Positions 45,301-52,523 of a stretch of DNA of 64,000 bases are shown in pieces. Positions within the stretch are counted from its first letter, which is position 1; every line of letters begins with the position of its first letter. Both the position numbers and the translations under genes were made by a program. The notes under the pieces are model-generated. The model searched no databases and had not been told where the DNA came from. It saw only the letters and a list, made by a program, of their open reading frames with translations. Source of the stretch: Chitinophagaceae bacterium. Its GTDB lineage: Bacteria > Bacteroidota > Bacteroidia > Chitinophagales > Chitinophagaceae. The DNA lies in contig CANFKC010000013.1 of the NCBI GenBank assembly GCA_947447265.1, positions 1 through 64,000 of the forward strand. The letters run 5' to 3'.

Positions 45301-48300
45301 TGGTTTTTCTGTAAGCCCAGATGCAAATACGCTATACGTAGCTGATGATGCGCAAGGCATCTACAGGTTTACCAGGAGCGGTGGTACAGGTACTTTCGCT
45401 TCTGCAACACAGATCAATGCACTGAAATGCCGTGGTATTGCAGTTGACTACACTACTACACCGTATACCATTTATGCTACTACAGCAACTGGAACTAAAT
45501 TGTGTACTTCCTGTAACCCATACAGCGATTCATTAATAAAGATCGTTGATGGTGGTGCCGGTTCATCATATACACTTTTAGCGGCTGCGCCTGTTGGTAA
45601 AAACTTCAGGGGCGTAAGCTTTACACCTACACCAAAGGCTAGCATCACAGTAACTTCTGGCTTTGTGTGCTCAGGTTCAAGCGATACCGTTATTATATAC
45701 GGTAACCCAGGTGCAACAGTTAACTATTCTGTTAACGGCACTCCAACTTCAACTACTATAGATGGTAGTGGCAGGAAGCTGCTTGCATCAGTATACACCA
45801 ATGCAACATCGGGTGTTGTTTCTAATACTTATGTGCTAACCAGCATCGTTACTTCATTAGGTACATTCACTGCATCAGGCAGTGCTAATATAAACGTTAA
45901 CCCGGCGTTGGTAGCTGCAATTACCGGTACTTCTACTATTTGTAATGGCGATAGCATTACTGTGGCCGTAACCGGTGGCACCCCTGGTGCTGTTGTTACG
46001 CTTAGCCCAGGTGCTGCAACATTTACATTAAATGGTTCAGGTAACGGCAGCGTGCGCATAGCACCATCAGCTACAACCACATACACAGCTACTGTATCGC
46101 TAAGCGGATGTACGGCTTCTGCTACAGGTAGCGTTATTATCACGGTAAATCCGTTACCAACAGCAAGCATCAGCGGAACAACTTCAATATTCCTTGGTGC
46201 AAGTACGAGTATAGTATTTACAGGTACCCCAGGAGCAGTTGTTTATTATACATCTACCGGTGGCTCTACCACAGATAGTGTTACACTTGATGGTTCAGGC
46301 AACTATTCACTGACCGTAACACCAACAGGTACTACTACATATTCACTGATCAGCGTACGGTCTACATTGGGCTGCACAACGGCTGCAACCGGTAGTGCAA
46401 TAGTAACGGTAACTGCATTGCCATACGCAAATATCATCGGCACTGCAACAATATGCGCCGGTGCATCTACGAATATTATCATAAGCGGAACACCGGGTGC
46501 ATCGGTAGTTTATACTTACGGTTCATTTACTGATAGCGTGGTACTTTCCGCTTCAGGTTTCGATACCATCTCGGTTACTCCACTTACTACTACTACCTAT
46601 ACGTTAACACACATCCGTACTTCGTCTTACTCCGGTACTTTATCGGGCAGCATTACCGTTACTGTAGTTCCAACAGTTACCGCAGGTACGCTTTCGGGTG
46701 CTACAACAATTTGTGCAGCAGATACCAGTGTTATCTATTCAAGTACTACAGGTGGTGGCGCATGGTCAACAAGTGCTTCTTCTGTAGCATCAGTTAATAC
46801 CGCTACTGGACGCATTTACGCTGTTAGTGCAGGTACAGCAACTATTACTTACATTGTATCTAACAGTTGTTTTGCTGATACCGCGAGGAGAACAGTAACA
46901 ATTAATCCGTTACCAACTGCAACTATAAGCGGTACTACATCTATAATGCTGGGCGCCAGCACACCGGTTATATTTGCCGGTACAGCTAATGCTACGGTAA
47001 CTTATACTATTAATGGTGGTTCGCCTTTAACCGTTACTCTTAATGCTTCGGGTGCCGATACACTGGTTGTTTCACCAACTGTTACTTCAACATATGCATT
47101 AGTAAGTGTTACTTCAACAGCAGGTTGTACAAGTGCTGTTTCAGGTAATGCAGTAGTAACTGTAGTAACGCCATTCAGCAAGGGTAATCTGGTTGTATTA
47201 AGGCCGGAAGCCAGCACTAATAACGCAACTAACGTTTCTGTTGTACAATATGATACGTCGGGTACATTGGTAAGCGTTACAGCTATTCCATCAACAGGCG
47301 CTTCAAAATTAACAATAAGCGGTACTGCAACTTCTGAAGGTCTTATCTCACTTTCCGCAGAAAGGGACAGGCTGGTACTGGTTGGTTATGATGTTGCATT
47401 GGGTACAACCGGTAGCGTAACTGGTATAGCTGCTAACAGGGTTATTGGTACATTAAATCCACTAACTACATTCACCCGTAACTTCTCACAGAACGTTTAT
47501 TCAGGAAACAATATCCGCAGTGGTCTTGCATACGATACGAATTTAGTAGCAGGTGGTGCCAATACCGGACTTATGTTAATGAATAATGGTACTACCAATA
47601 TTTCAAGTACGGTAACGAATACCCGTTATCTCCAGGTTTATAATGGTCAGCTTTATTTCTCAACAGGTAGTGCTACGTTAGGTATTTACCGTGTGGGCAG
47701 TGTTCTGCCAACAACTGCTGGTACAACTGCAGTAAACGTAGCACGTACAGGAACGGGTACAAGCCCTTATGGCTTCTCTATAAGCCCTGACGGATTGAGC
47801 CTGTTTGTTGCTGATGATGGCGCGACTCGTGGTATCCGTAAGTTTACAAGGGCCAGCACAAGTGATACTTTCTTGTTAGCTTATACAGTATTGTCTAACC
47901 CATGCGTAGGTGTGGCTGTTGACTACTCTGTTTCTCCTTATATAGTATATGCTACTACCAGGGGATCGGGATCAGGCGTGACTGCTGTTGACTCATTGAT
48001 AAAAATGCGTGATGGTGCAGGTGCAACCCTAACCAGGTTAGCTACTTCACCAACAGGTAATCCGTTCCGTGGTCTTGCGTTTGCTCCTGCTGCTTATGGT
48101 AGCGTTGCATTAGCTGGTGCTGCATCAATTTGTAACGGTGCAAGCAGTTCTATCAACTTCATCGGCAATCCTTATGGTAAAATTAAGTATCACGTTAACG
48201 CAGGTACTATACAAACCGCTACATTAGATTCTACAGGTTCAGTAACTATTACCACCGGCGCATTGAGCACTACTACGGGAACAGTTACCACATATACTTA

Positions 48301-51300
48301 TGCACTGGATTCTATATTGAACCCATCGGGCTATACTGCTCTTACAGGTACAGCAGTGGTAACGGTTAATCCAACACCGGTTATTACTGCTATCACATCA
48401 TCGTCTGATACACTTTGTGCTGGTGGTACATTATCGTTCACAGCAACAACAGTTACCGGTTCTGGTGGTGTTATCCATTATGCATGGAGTGGACCTTCGG
48501 CCTTCGCTTCAACATTGGCCAATCCGTCAATCACTACTACATTGGCTTCAGCTGGTGTTTATTCATTGGTGGTTACTGACACCACTACAGGTTGTGTTAG
48601 TGGCACTAATACATCAAACGCCATTGTAGTTAACGGTCTGCCAACTGCGGGTACTATTACAGCTACACCAGCATCAACATGCGTAGGTTCATTAATTACA
48701 CTTACAGAAACTGGTACTATCTCAGGCACCGGTACCCTCGTATCTTATAACTGGTCAGGTCCTGGTGGCTACAGCCATACCGGAACATCAGCTACTGATA
48801 CCTTCACTGCTCCATCAACAGCATATTCAGGTGTGTATAGCCTTACGGTAACATACAGCGGCGCTGGTTGCACCAGTGGTGCAGTAGTTAGTTCTGCAAT
48901 AACCGTAAATGCTGCGCCTACAGCTTATTCCGTAACAGGTGGTGGCGCTTATTGCGGTACTACCGGTGTAGCAATTGGTTTAAGCAGTTCAGATACCGGC
49001 GTAAGTTACCAGTTATACTTTGGTGCAAGCACAGCGGGTTCGCCCGTTGCTGGTACTGGTAGCGCAATTAGTTTTGGTGCTTACACAGGTATTGGCACCT
49101 ACACAGTTATGGCAACAGGTCCGGGAGGTTGCAGCGCAGTTGCAATGACCGGTAGCGCAACTATTGCAGACTATACAGTCGGCATTACTGTAGGCGCTAA
49201 CCCTAGTGTTTGCCAGCCAACTTCAAGTGCTACATTATCTTATTCTTCGCCAACAGGCAGCCCTTCCACTTATAGCATAGTATGGAATACAAGGGCGCTC
49301 GCCGATGGTTTCAGCAATGTGAGCGGTGCAACACTGGGTGCAACCATTCCATTGTCAATACCAACAGGTGCTGATACTGTTTACGGTGCTACTATTACTG
49401 TATCAAACGGTACTTGTACCAGCGTTGGTTACAACCCTACTTTAACTGTATATGCGCATCCGACAGCTACTATTACATCAGCAGTTGCACCGTGCTCTGG
49501 CTATGCTACCAACGTAGTATTTACAGGTACGCCACGCGCTACTATTACCTACAGGGTTGATGGTGGTTCATCATCGACAGCTGCACTGTCATCTGCAGGT
49601 ACTTATTCATTAGGAACAGGTGCTATAACATCAGCGCATACCTATTATCTGCTCGACGCACATAACCCGGTTTGCTCTACAACGCTTACTGATTCTATTA
49701 TTGTTACCCCAATACCAATGCATTGGGTAGGTGGCACCAGCACAGACTGGAATACTGCCAGCAACTGGTCATGTGGTTTTGTACCAGGCGCGGGTGATGA
49801 TGTTACTATTGATACGGGTACTGCAAACAGGCCGTCAATTGCTACATCCGGAACCGGCACTGTAAGAAGCCTGACGCTTATTGCAACCGCAAGGGTTACA
49901 TTAAATTCAGGCGCTATCTTAAACGTTAAGGGTAACATGGTTAATAACGGTACAATTACAGGTGCAGGTAAAGTGAAGCTGAACAATACATCGGCGCAAA
50001 CTATAACAGGTATCGGTACCGTAAACAATCTGAACCTTAACAACAGTGCAGGTGCAACAATTGGTTCTGCGTCAAGGGTAACGGTGAAAGGCATACTTTC
50101 AGTTACGACGGGTGCATTGGCAACCGGTGATAGCCTGGTATTATATGCTGATTCGGCAGCTACAGCAAGGGTTGATTCATTACCAGCTGGTGCCAGCATT
50201 ACTGGTCAGGCTAAAGTTATGGTATATGTTCCGGGCGGTCGTCGTGCGTATCGTTTCTGGTCACATCCGTTCAGCAACTACATTGGTCTGAGCCAGGTTC
50301 AAAACTATATTGATGTAACAGGTGCAGGTGGTTCCGGCAATGGCTTCACTACTACGGCATCAAACGCTCCTTCAGCATTCAGGTACAACCCGCTTGTAGG
50401 TAATTCAGCTTTAGGTTCCGATCCTGGATGGAGGCCATTTACAAGTGCGTTTACAACAGCGGACAGTAACAGGTTGCACCGTTATCAAGGTATGAGGTTA
50501 TTCTTCAGGGGTGCGAAAGACAGCGGCTTAGGTTATACACCTTATACGCCACAGGCGGTAAGCGTGGCACAATGGGGTACTTTAAACCAGGGCACACAAA
50601 CAGTTACTTTAAGTAAGGGTTCTTCTTCCGGCCAGGATTACAACATGATCGGTAACCCTTATGCTTCTCCGGTTGATATCGGTACTGTAATACACAATGC
50701 ATTGGTTGCAGGTACTGTGGTAGGTCCGTCTTACTTCGTATGGAACCCGTCACTGGGCGCTGCAGGTCAGTTCCAGGCGCAGTTCATCAATACAACAACT
50801 GCAGTGCCTTACTATATCCAGGCTTGTAATTCTTTCCAGGTTCATGCCGCATACAATGGTAGCACGCTGACCTTTAACGAGAATAATAAGGGTGCAACAC
50901 CAACTGCTAACTTGTTTAAAGCTGCTCCGGAATATATCTCTCTTAAGGTTTATGATGCCAACTACCATCCTTATGATATGTTGTATGTTCAGTTCAATGA
51001 GAATGCAACTGACGATGTTGATAGCAGCATTGATGCAACCAAGCCTTTCGGTGGTGCTGACCTGAATTTCTATAGTCTTACTAACGATGAGCACAAGATG
51101 ATAATTGATGCCCGTAAGTATGATACGGATAAGGTTATTCCATTGGGTATAACTGCGCAACACGCACAGGACTATATCATTAAGGCAGAAACAGTTGCTT
51201 TACCAACAGGTGGCGAACTGTATCTGCATGACAAACTGCTGAAGCAATATGTGAAATTAGACCAGGGTGCTGAGTACAGGTTTGCAATAAACAGCAACCT

Positions 51301-51616
51301 GACTACACAGGGCAACAACAGGTTCGAATTGACTATGAAGCCAGCTCCTGCAGCACCATCGGTGCCAGTGCTTAAGGTAGCCATGACACCAAACCCTGCA
51401 ACTGATGAAGTTCAGATCAGCTTCACACAGAGTGCAAGCGAAAATGTTGCTGTTCGTTTACTTGATCTTTCTGGTGTAAGTGTTTACAATAAAGATCTGG
51501 GTATACAGCAGAATGGTTCTGTAACAGTGCCACTAAGCAAATTTGCTGCAGGTATTTATATGGTTGAATTGACTTCAGGTAATCAGAAAGTTGTTCAGCG
51601 TTTAATTAAAGAATAG
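36335..51616 (+). CDS. Giant T9SS-secreted multidomain surface protein (5,093 residues)
   Basis: Begins with a signal peptide (MKKFLQSTGRRSFFMVGLLL...), ATG 36335 preferred over TTG 36290. Order: beta-rich N-terminal region (to about 820), IPT/TIG domain (about 826-910), seven FG-GAP/VCBS units (about 950-1290; e.g. DIDGDGKADLVV, DLDGDKFTDIVV), eight Ig-like Big_2-type repeats (1302-1926), propeller-like module A (1927-2227), six more Ig-like repeats (2321-2779), module B (2782-3100), further Ig-like domains, module C (3617-3922), more Ig-like domains, a WVGGTSTDWNTASNWSCG beta-helix-like region (from about 4462), and a type A T9SS sorting domain (about 5011-5093, MTPNPATDEVQ to QRLIKE). Thr/Ser-rich throughout. 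Likely a huge adhesin or matrix protein. The frame is unbroken over 15 kb. Confidence 0.93.
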   Translation: MKKFLQSTGRRSFFMVGLLLLLPFFANRSYGQTNPTAQSIPYTQAFTGVTTTYPAGWQGWTSAFAVSNNEGQQVLPMTADKTMISGNNSSTTNSVYSFSNNIGLLNSGSAMNALCLAVVTTGSSNIRVVYDAATQGQTSAGRIDKFALQYRVGTSGNFTDVNGTTYQNNASATTSGSTASNVVTISVILPAACNNQSVVQLRWIYQDMSGSGGRPSFSIDNVSVSAVTLTNFYSKSSGNLDATGTWGTNTNGTGTAPSDFTTVNQVFHIANSNSGGISGSNWTVSGLGSKVIVDSSDLTISSSKPIIALIDVAANRTLTLSNTTLPTFGELSSAGTVKFSSLSYTASSVLPNSTVFGGVIFDNTSVLPATNSAPFLFTGNFTLQNSASFYGGDTTASGTGYNLIVLGSANQTITGNNLILACRNFSVNDNNSTANPTKAGTLSLASNTNLYVCNSITTQISTAGNAFSDGGNTIKVYNNISMGGASAGYNLTGTMSANIITSGTLNIRGYTAGAASSTIVAAPVFKNININSTGTAVVAFCPTTGANTYTIGGNFNVAGVGTGAINFGGNTIQIGGNFTYVPTSNVITFTGSTVQFNGAAAQNYSSNVATTGNAFVNLTMNNTNGLTLFSPLTVSGVLTLTSGKIRTLSNTMLLTSTTAGNVSGGSSTSYVNGALSKVVPSAGATRMLFEVGDTTYSPVTLGLNASATAGTIKVRSAYGSHPQIVGAGINPTTMTNRYWSINLTAVTAGAYPMLDTFSYSTGDINGGSNTGFIVRRYDNTAATWSTVSTVANYTTLPSPLMPNGTSAAGQATTTATIDYVAGKTYPVPTISSVSPNTGNPGSGGSGTAVTITGTNFNTTAGNNVVYFGATKATVSSVTGSTILNVTVPIGATYASVSVTNIAAGLSAYYNPPFKPSFNNAGFIADTINIKPKVDFNSTTANSSPYGGAIGDIDGDGKADLVVNNVDSSSVSIFLNTSSGGTINTGSFTLYSRIAISSKPNNVKLADIDGDGKLDIVCAINNNTNVAIVRNTTTSTGSPTFASVSTASLATIQAVVAIADFDGDGKADIAVTLPGTSAVGILLNTSSIGAISFAAVVNVAAGSAPNGVATADFNGDNRTDIVAVNAGGNSVSVFQNNSTSGSLSFGSAVTLSTGSAPIDVQTADIDADGKMDILFTNSSDATFSVIRNQYTSGAIVSGSFASRVNFTTGTGTTGLAVADLNGDSKLDVVVSNAANTISVFRNTTTGSTPAFTTKVDYATGSGPTTVTLGDLDGDKFTDIVVGNKNDRTVSVFENYPLPYVPAITGATSLCADSTATLADSLTGGIWASSATGIATINPTTGVVTGISAGVSTISYSIVAGGDTNYVTRSITVNAHPTVGSITGTTTVCPSVSSTLSSSFSGGTGTWSSSATSIATINPTTGVMTGVAGGTATITFTVTGACGTVFTTTTATVTTSPSAGTITGTTTVCTGATTTLSDGIAGGVWSSSAAGVATVDASGVVTGVTAGSATISYTVTNSCGTATASASVTVNTVPSAPASITGTTTLCATTTSTLSDATGGGTWSSSATSIATVDASGVVTGVAGGTVTISYTVTNSCGSTSATTTVTINPLPTTPAAITGTTTVCTAATTTLADTTSGATWSSSATGIATVDASGVVTGVAVGTVTISYTVTNSCGSSSATATVTVITTPSTPAAITGTTTVCTSATTTLADATSGGTWSSSATGVATIDASGVVTGLTVGSATITYTVSNTCGSAFNTTSVTVITIPATPAAITGTTTVCTAASTTLASTTSGGTWSSSASGVATVNPSTGAVTGVTVGSATITYTVSNSCGSAFVTTSVTVNTVPATPASITGTTTVAIAATTTLSDATSGGAWTSSATSIATISSGGVVTGVAAGSATITYTVTNACGSAFTTASVTITSGSYTAGNLVVLKTIGTTSASTAIRLMELSTAGSVVDSVSLPTSGGSQITMSGSATSEGFLSLSGEKDRIIVTGYDATTGVASIAGTASASTNRVIGSVTYTKSFARNFAQSVYSANNIRGGTAYNGFYFATGSNTGAIRMNDAATLSSTSTNQRSMAIFNGCLYYAVAAGTGVRGIYQIGTGISSATGQTATQIANQASSGGAESFSISPDGNILYIADGTNGIVKFTRTGGAGSFTAASYTVYATTCGGITVDYTTTNPTIYTTLASGTSLVKFQDAGSTVSSVSTIYTAPAGTLLRGVVFAPTADATVTATAASVCSGGSTTVTFRGNPHATVTYNINGGTSQTIVIDSATGTASVSTGTISSPATYNLVNIIVPSGTKTLSGSTTINILTAPVVPAITGTTTVCAGATTALADTATGGTWSSATTAVATVNASGVVSGVSGGTSVISYSKTNSCGTTVVTTTVTVTPLPVVAPVTGATTLCSGATTTLADTTSGGTWSSSATGIATVDASGVVYGVSAGSVTITYTVTNSCGSAYSTLTLTVNSGPVVGAVTGTTAICTGSTSTLADTTAGGTWTSSATAIATVSASGVVTGVTAGSATISYTVTNSCGSTTQTASVTVTATPTVGAITGPSTVCVTGTISLSDTTAGGTWSSSATSIATVNATGNVYGVAVGSTTISYGVVTSCGTIYATSTVSVITAPTIGAITGATHVCTSATTTLSDTTLFGTWTSSAPSVASINSSTGVVTGVSAGTATITYSVGSACGTSIVTYPDTVFASPSVSAITGVTPIIVGQIITAADATSGGTWSVASGTIANISSGGVITGLAGGTTTVSYTITNACGSAVATASLTVSAAMGAGNIAVLQANDTTANGSTISIVEYGTTAGSPLNTFTLPSTGASPRLVMSGTASSEGSMSLDSERTHIILPGYDTTAGTTAVASNGSVFRAIFSMLPTGAASNVVKLSQTLVYNTNNFRGATAAGTKYFGAGTASTAARGGVQYMVGTTSSTQVTATTTNVRTAQVFNGQLYYSTGSGTVGVYAVGTGVPTTSGNTSTLINSTGSLTSPYGFSVSPDANTLYVADDAQGIYRFTRSGGTGTFASATQINALKCRGIAVDYTTTPYTIYATTATGTKLCTSCNPYSDSLIKIVDGGAGSSYTLLAAAPVGKNFRGVSFTPTPKASITVTSGFVCSGSSDTVIIYGNPGATVNYSVNGTPTSTTIDGSGRKLLASVYTNATSGVVSNTYVLTSIVTSLGTFTASGSANINVNPALVAAITGTSTICNGDSITVAVTGGTPGAVVTLSPGAATFTLNGSGNGSVRIAPSATTTYTATVSLSGCTASATGSVIITVNPLPTASISGTTSIFLGASTSIVFTGTPGAVVYYTSTGGSTTDSVTLDGSGNYSLTVTPTGTTTYSLISVRSTLGCTTAATGSAIVTVTALPYANIIGTATICAGASTNIIISGTPGASVVYTYGSFTDSVVLSASGFDTISVTPLTTTTYTLTHIRTSSYSGTLSGSITVTVVPTVTAGTLSGATTICAADTSVIYSSTTGGGAWSTSASSVASVNTATGRIYAVSAGTATITYIVSNSCFADTARRTVTINPLPTATISGTTSIMLGASTPVIFAGTANATVTYTINGGSPLTVTLNASGADTLVVSPTVTSTYALVSVTSTAGCTSAVSGNAVVTVVTPFSKGNLVVLRPEASTNNATNVSVVQYDTSGTLVSVTAIPSTGASKLTISGTATSEGLISLSAERDRLVLVGYDVALGTTGSVTGIAANRVIGTLNPLTTFTRNFSQNVYSGNNIRSGLAYDTNLVAGGANTGLMLMNNGTTNISSTVTNTRYLQVYNGQLYFSTGSATLGIYRVGSVLPTTAGTTAVNVARTGTGTSPYGFSISPDGLSLFVADDGATRGIRKFTRASTSDTFLLAYTVLSNPCVGVAVDYSVSPYIVYATTRGSGSGVTAVDSLIKMRDGAGATLTRLATSPTGNPFRGLAFAPAAYGSVALAGAASICNGASSSINFIGNPYGKIKYHVNAGTIQTATLDSTGSVTITTGALSTTTGTVTTYTYALDSILNPSGYTALTGTAVVTVNPTPVITAITSSSDTLCAGGTLSFTATTVTGSGGVIHYAWSGPSAFASTLANPSITTTLASAGVYSLVVTDTTTGCVSGTNTSNAIVVNGLPTAGTITATPASTCVGSLITLTETGTISGTGTLVSYNWSGPGGYSHTGTSATDTFTAPSTAYSGVYSLTVTYSGAGCTSGAVVSSAITVNAAPTAYSVTGGGAYCGTTGVAIGLSSSDTGVSYQLYFGASTAGSPVAGTGSAISFGAYTGIGTYTVMATGPGGCSAVAMTGSATIADYTVGITVGANPSVCQPTSSATLSYSSPTGSPSTYSIVWNTRALADGFSNVSGATLGATIPLSIPTGADTVYGATITVSNGTCTSVGYNPTLTVYAHPTATITSAVAPCSGYATNVVFTGTPRATITYRVDGGSSSTAALSSAGTYSLGTGAITSAHTYYLLDAHNPVCSTTLTDSIIVTPIPMHWVGGTSTDWNTASNWSCGFVPGAGDDVTIDTGTANRPSIATSGTGTVRSLTLIATARVTLNSGAILNVKGNMVNNGTITGAGKVKLNNTSAQTITGIGTVNNLNLNNSAGATIGSASRVTVKGILSVTTGALATGDSLVLYADSAATARVDSLPAGASITGQAKVMVYVPGGRRAYRFWSHPFSNYIGLSQVQNYIDVTGAGGSGNGFTTTASNAPSAFRYNPLVGNSALGSDPGWRPFTSAFTTADSNRLHRYQGMRLFFRGAKDSGLGYTPYTPQAVSVAQWGTLNQGTQTVTLSKGSSSGQDYNMIGNPYASPVDIGTVIHNALVAGTVVGPSYFVWNPSLGAAGQFQAQFINTTTAVPYYIQACNSFQVHAAYNGSTLTFNENNKGATPTANLFKAAPEYISLKVYDANYHPYDMLYVQFNENATDDVDSSIDATKPFGGADLNFYSLTNDEHKMIIDARKYDTDKVIPLGITAQHAQDYIIKAETVALPTGGELYLHDKLLKQYVKLDQGAEYRFAINSNLTTQGNNRFELTMKPAPAAPSVPVLKVAMTPNPATDEVQISFTQSASENVAVRLLDLSGVSVYNKDLGIQQNGSVTVPLSKFAAGIYMVELTSGNQKVVQRLIKE
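40238..42111 (+). repeat. Block of eight tandem Ig-like coding repeats, about 234-bp period
   Basis: Unit starts, each reading ITG, lie at 40238, 40472, 40712, 40946, 41180, 41414, 41648 and 41885. Each unit has TVC near the start, GTWSSSATGIATVDASGVVTG-like centre and SCG near the end. Codon choice differs between units, so they are not recent copies. The last unit lacks the first Cys (TTTVAIAATTT). Confidence 0.9.
42113..43015 (+). repeat. Propeller-like module A within the giant gene
   Basis: First of three paralogous modules; the others are at 44678-45633 and 47183-48100. Shared landmarks: GN-(L/I)-(V/A)-VL at the start, SGSATSEGFLSLSGEKDRII, NNIRGGTAY, SISPDGNILYIADG, VDYTT and a final FRG/LRG-V-x-FAP. 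Confidence 0.85.
43295..44670 (+). repeat. Block of six tandem Ig-like coding repeats, about 231-bp period
   Basis: Unit starts at 43295, 43526, 43757, 43988, 44219 and 44453. The same Cys pair pattern as the first block holds for five units; the sixth (ITGVTPIIVGQIITAAD) again lacks the first Cys, just before propeller-like module B. Confidence 0.9.
44678..45633 (+). repeat. Propeller-like module B within the giant gene
   Basis: Paralogue of module A: GNIAVLQANDTTANGS, SGTASSEGSMSLDSERTHII, NNFRGATAAG, SVSPDANTLYVADD, AVDYTTTPYTIYATT and FRGVSFTPT. Confidence 0.85.
47183..48100 (+). repeat. Propeller-like module C within the giant gene
   Basis: Paralogue of modules A and B: GNLVVLRPEASTNNAT, SGTATSEGLISLSAERDRLV, NNIRSGLAYD, SISPDGLSLFVADDG, AVDYSVSPYIVYATT and FRGLAFAPA. 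Confidence 0.85.
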
Positions 51617-51953
51617 GGTTTAAGTTTAAGTTTAGTGAAGGGTGCCTCAAAAGGGCACCTTTTTGCTTTACTGCATGGGGTATTTGAATAATAACCTTTA
51701 CGATTTATGATTGTAAATCCTAAATGTATGTATATGTGGAACTGCTCAGCAAGACAGAGGCAAGATAAAACAGCAATATATCTGGCCACATGCCCGCTAT
51801 CAATCGAAAGAAGCACCCCCCTCCCGCAAAATATTTCCCGCCGCACGCAACCCTTTTTTCCAAACCGGCATTTAATATGTTGTAGCGGTTGTGGACTGAG
51901 TTGTATAAAAGGCATAATTTTAATATGGCAACCTTAAACCTGTTGTAGCATAC
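51617..51953. other. Intergenic region between the giant gene and the sigma factor
   Basis: This 337-base gap has the giant gene's terminator at its start and an AT-rich upstream region for the sigma factor, including TAATTTTA (51925-51932), one base off the -7 consensus. TGTTGTAGC occurs twice (about 51881 and 51940). No convincing gene. Confidence 0.6.
51638..51664 (+). terminator. Intrinsic terminator of the giant gene
   Basis: GGTGCC (51641-51646) and GGCACC (51654-51659) form a stem extended by A-T and G-T pairs, followed by CTTTTT. It begins 22 bases after the stop codon. Confidence 0.85.
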
Positions 51954-52523
51954 TTGAAAGATGAAGTACTAAATAGTGCGGACGAACAGTACCTGGTGAA
52001 ATGTTGTCAAAACAACAGTCCATCGGCACAGAAAGTGCTCTACAATATGCATGTAGAAAGCATGATGATACTGTGCCTGCGCTATATAGTGAATCAGGAA
52101 GATGCCAGGGAAGTGCTGATGGATGGTTTTCTGAATTTCTTTAAGCACATAAAAACTTTTACCTACCAGGGCGAAGGCAGCGTAAAGGCATGGCTAAAGA
52201 AAATTGTGGTTAACCAGTGCCTTATGCACCTGAGAAAGCGGCAGCCATTTTTTATACAAGCAAAAGAATTTGAGCAGTATGATACGGTTGGAACCGATGA
52301 CGATGTACTCGGCCATCTGAGTGTAAAAGAGATAATTAAGCTGGTGCATAGTTTACCCGATGGTTACCGGGCCGTTTTCAACCTCTATGTTTTTGAGGGG
52401 AAAAACCACCGCGAAATTGGTGAACTGCTGGCAATATCGGAAAACACATCGAAGTCACAATTGCATAGGGCACGTACAATGCTCAGAGAAAAACTATTAC
52501 AGGAAGCTAAAATCAATTATTAA
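51954..52523 (+). CDS. ECF-type RNA polymerase sigma factor
   Basis: A 189-residue sigma-70 family protein. Region 2 is at about 20-90 (VLYNMHVESMMILCLRYIVN, then EVLMDGFLNFFKHIKTF) and region 4 at about 125-180 (LPDGYRAVFNLYVFEGKNHR, then EIGELLAISENTSKSQLHRA), the usual ECF layout. It would direct polymerase to a dedicated set of promoters. Translation starts at TTG 51954; no nearer ATG is in frame. Its stop overlaps the next start by one base, so it is coupled with a membrane protein that is the probable anti-sigma partner. It lies right after the giant surface-protein gene; control of that gene is possible but untested. Confidence 0.92.
   Translation: MKDEVLNSADEQYLVKCCQNNSPSAQKVLYNMHVESMMILCLRYIVNQEDAREVLMDGFLNFFKHIKTFTYQGEGSVKAWLKKIVVNQCLMHLRKRQPFFIQAKEFEQYDTVGTDDDVLGHLSVKEIIKLVHSLPDGYRAVFNLYVFEGKNHREIGELLAISENTSKSQLHRARTMLREKLLQEAKINY

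Noticed and set aside
51707-51937. Open frame of 76 codons after the giant gene
   Set aside because: No start signal, odd composition, and position in an upstream region make it unlikely to be real.
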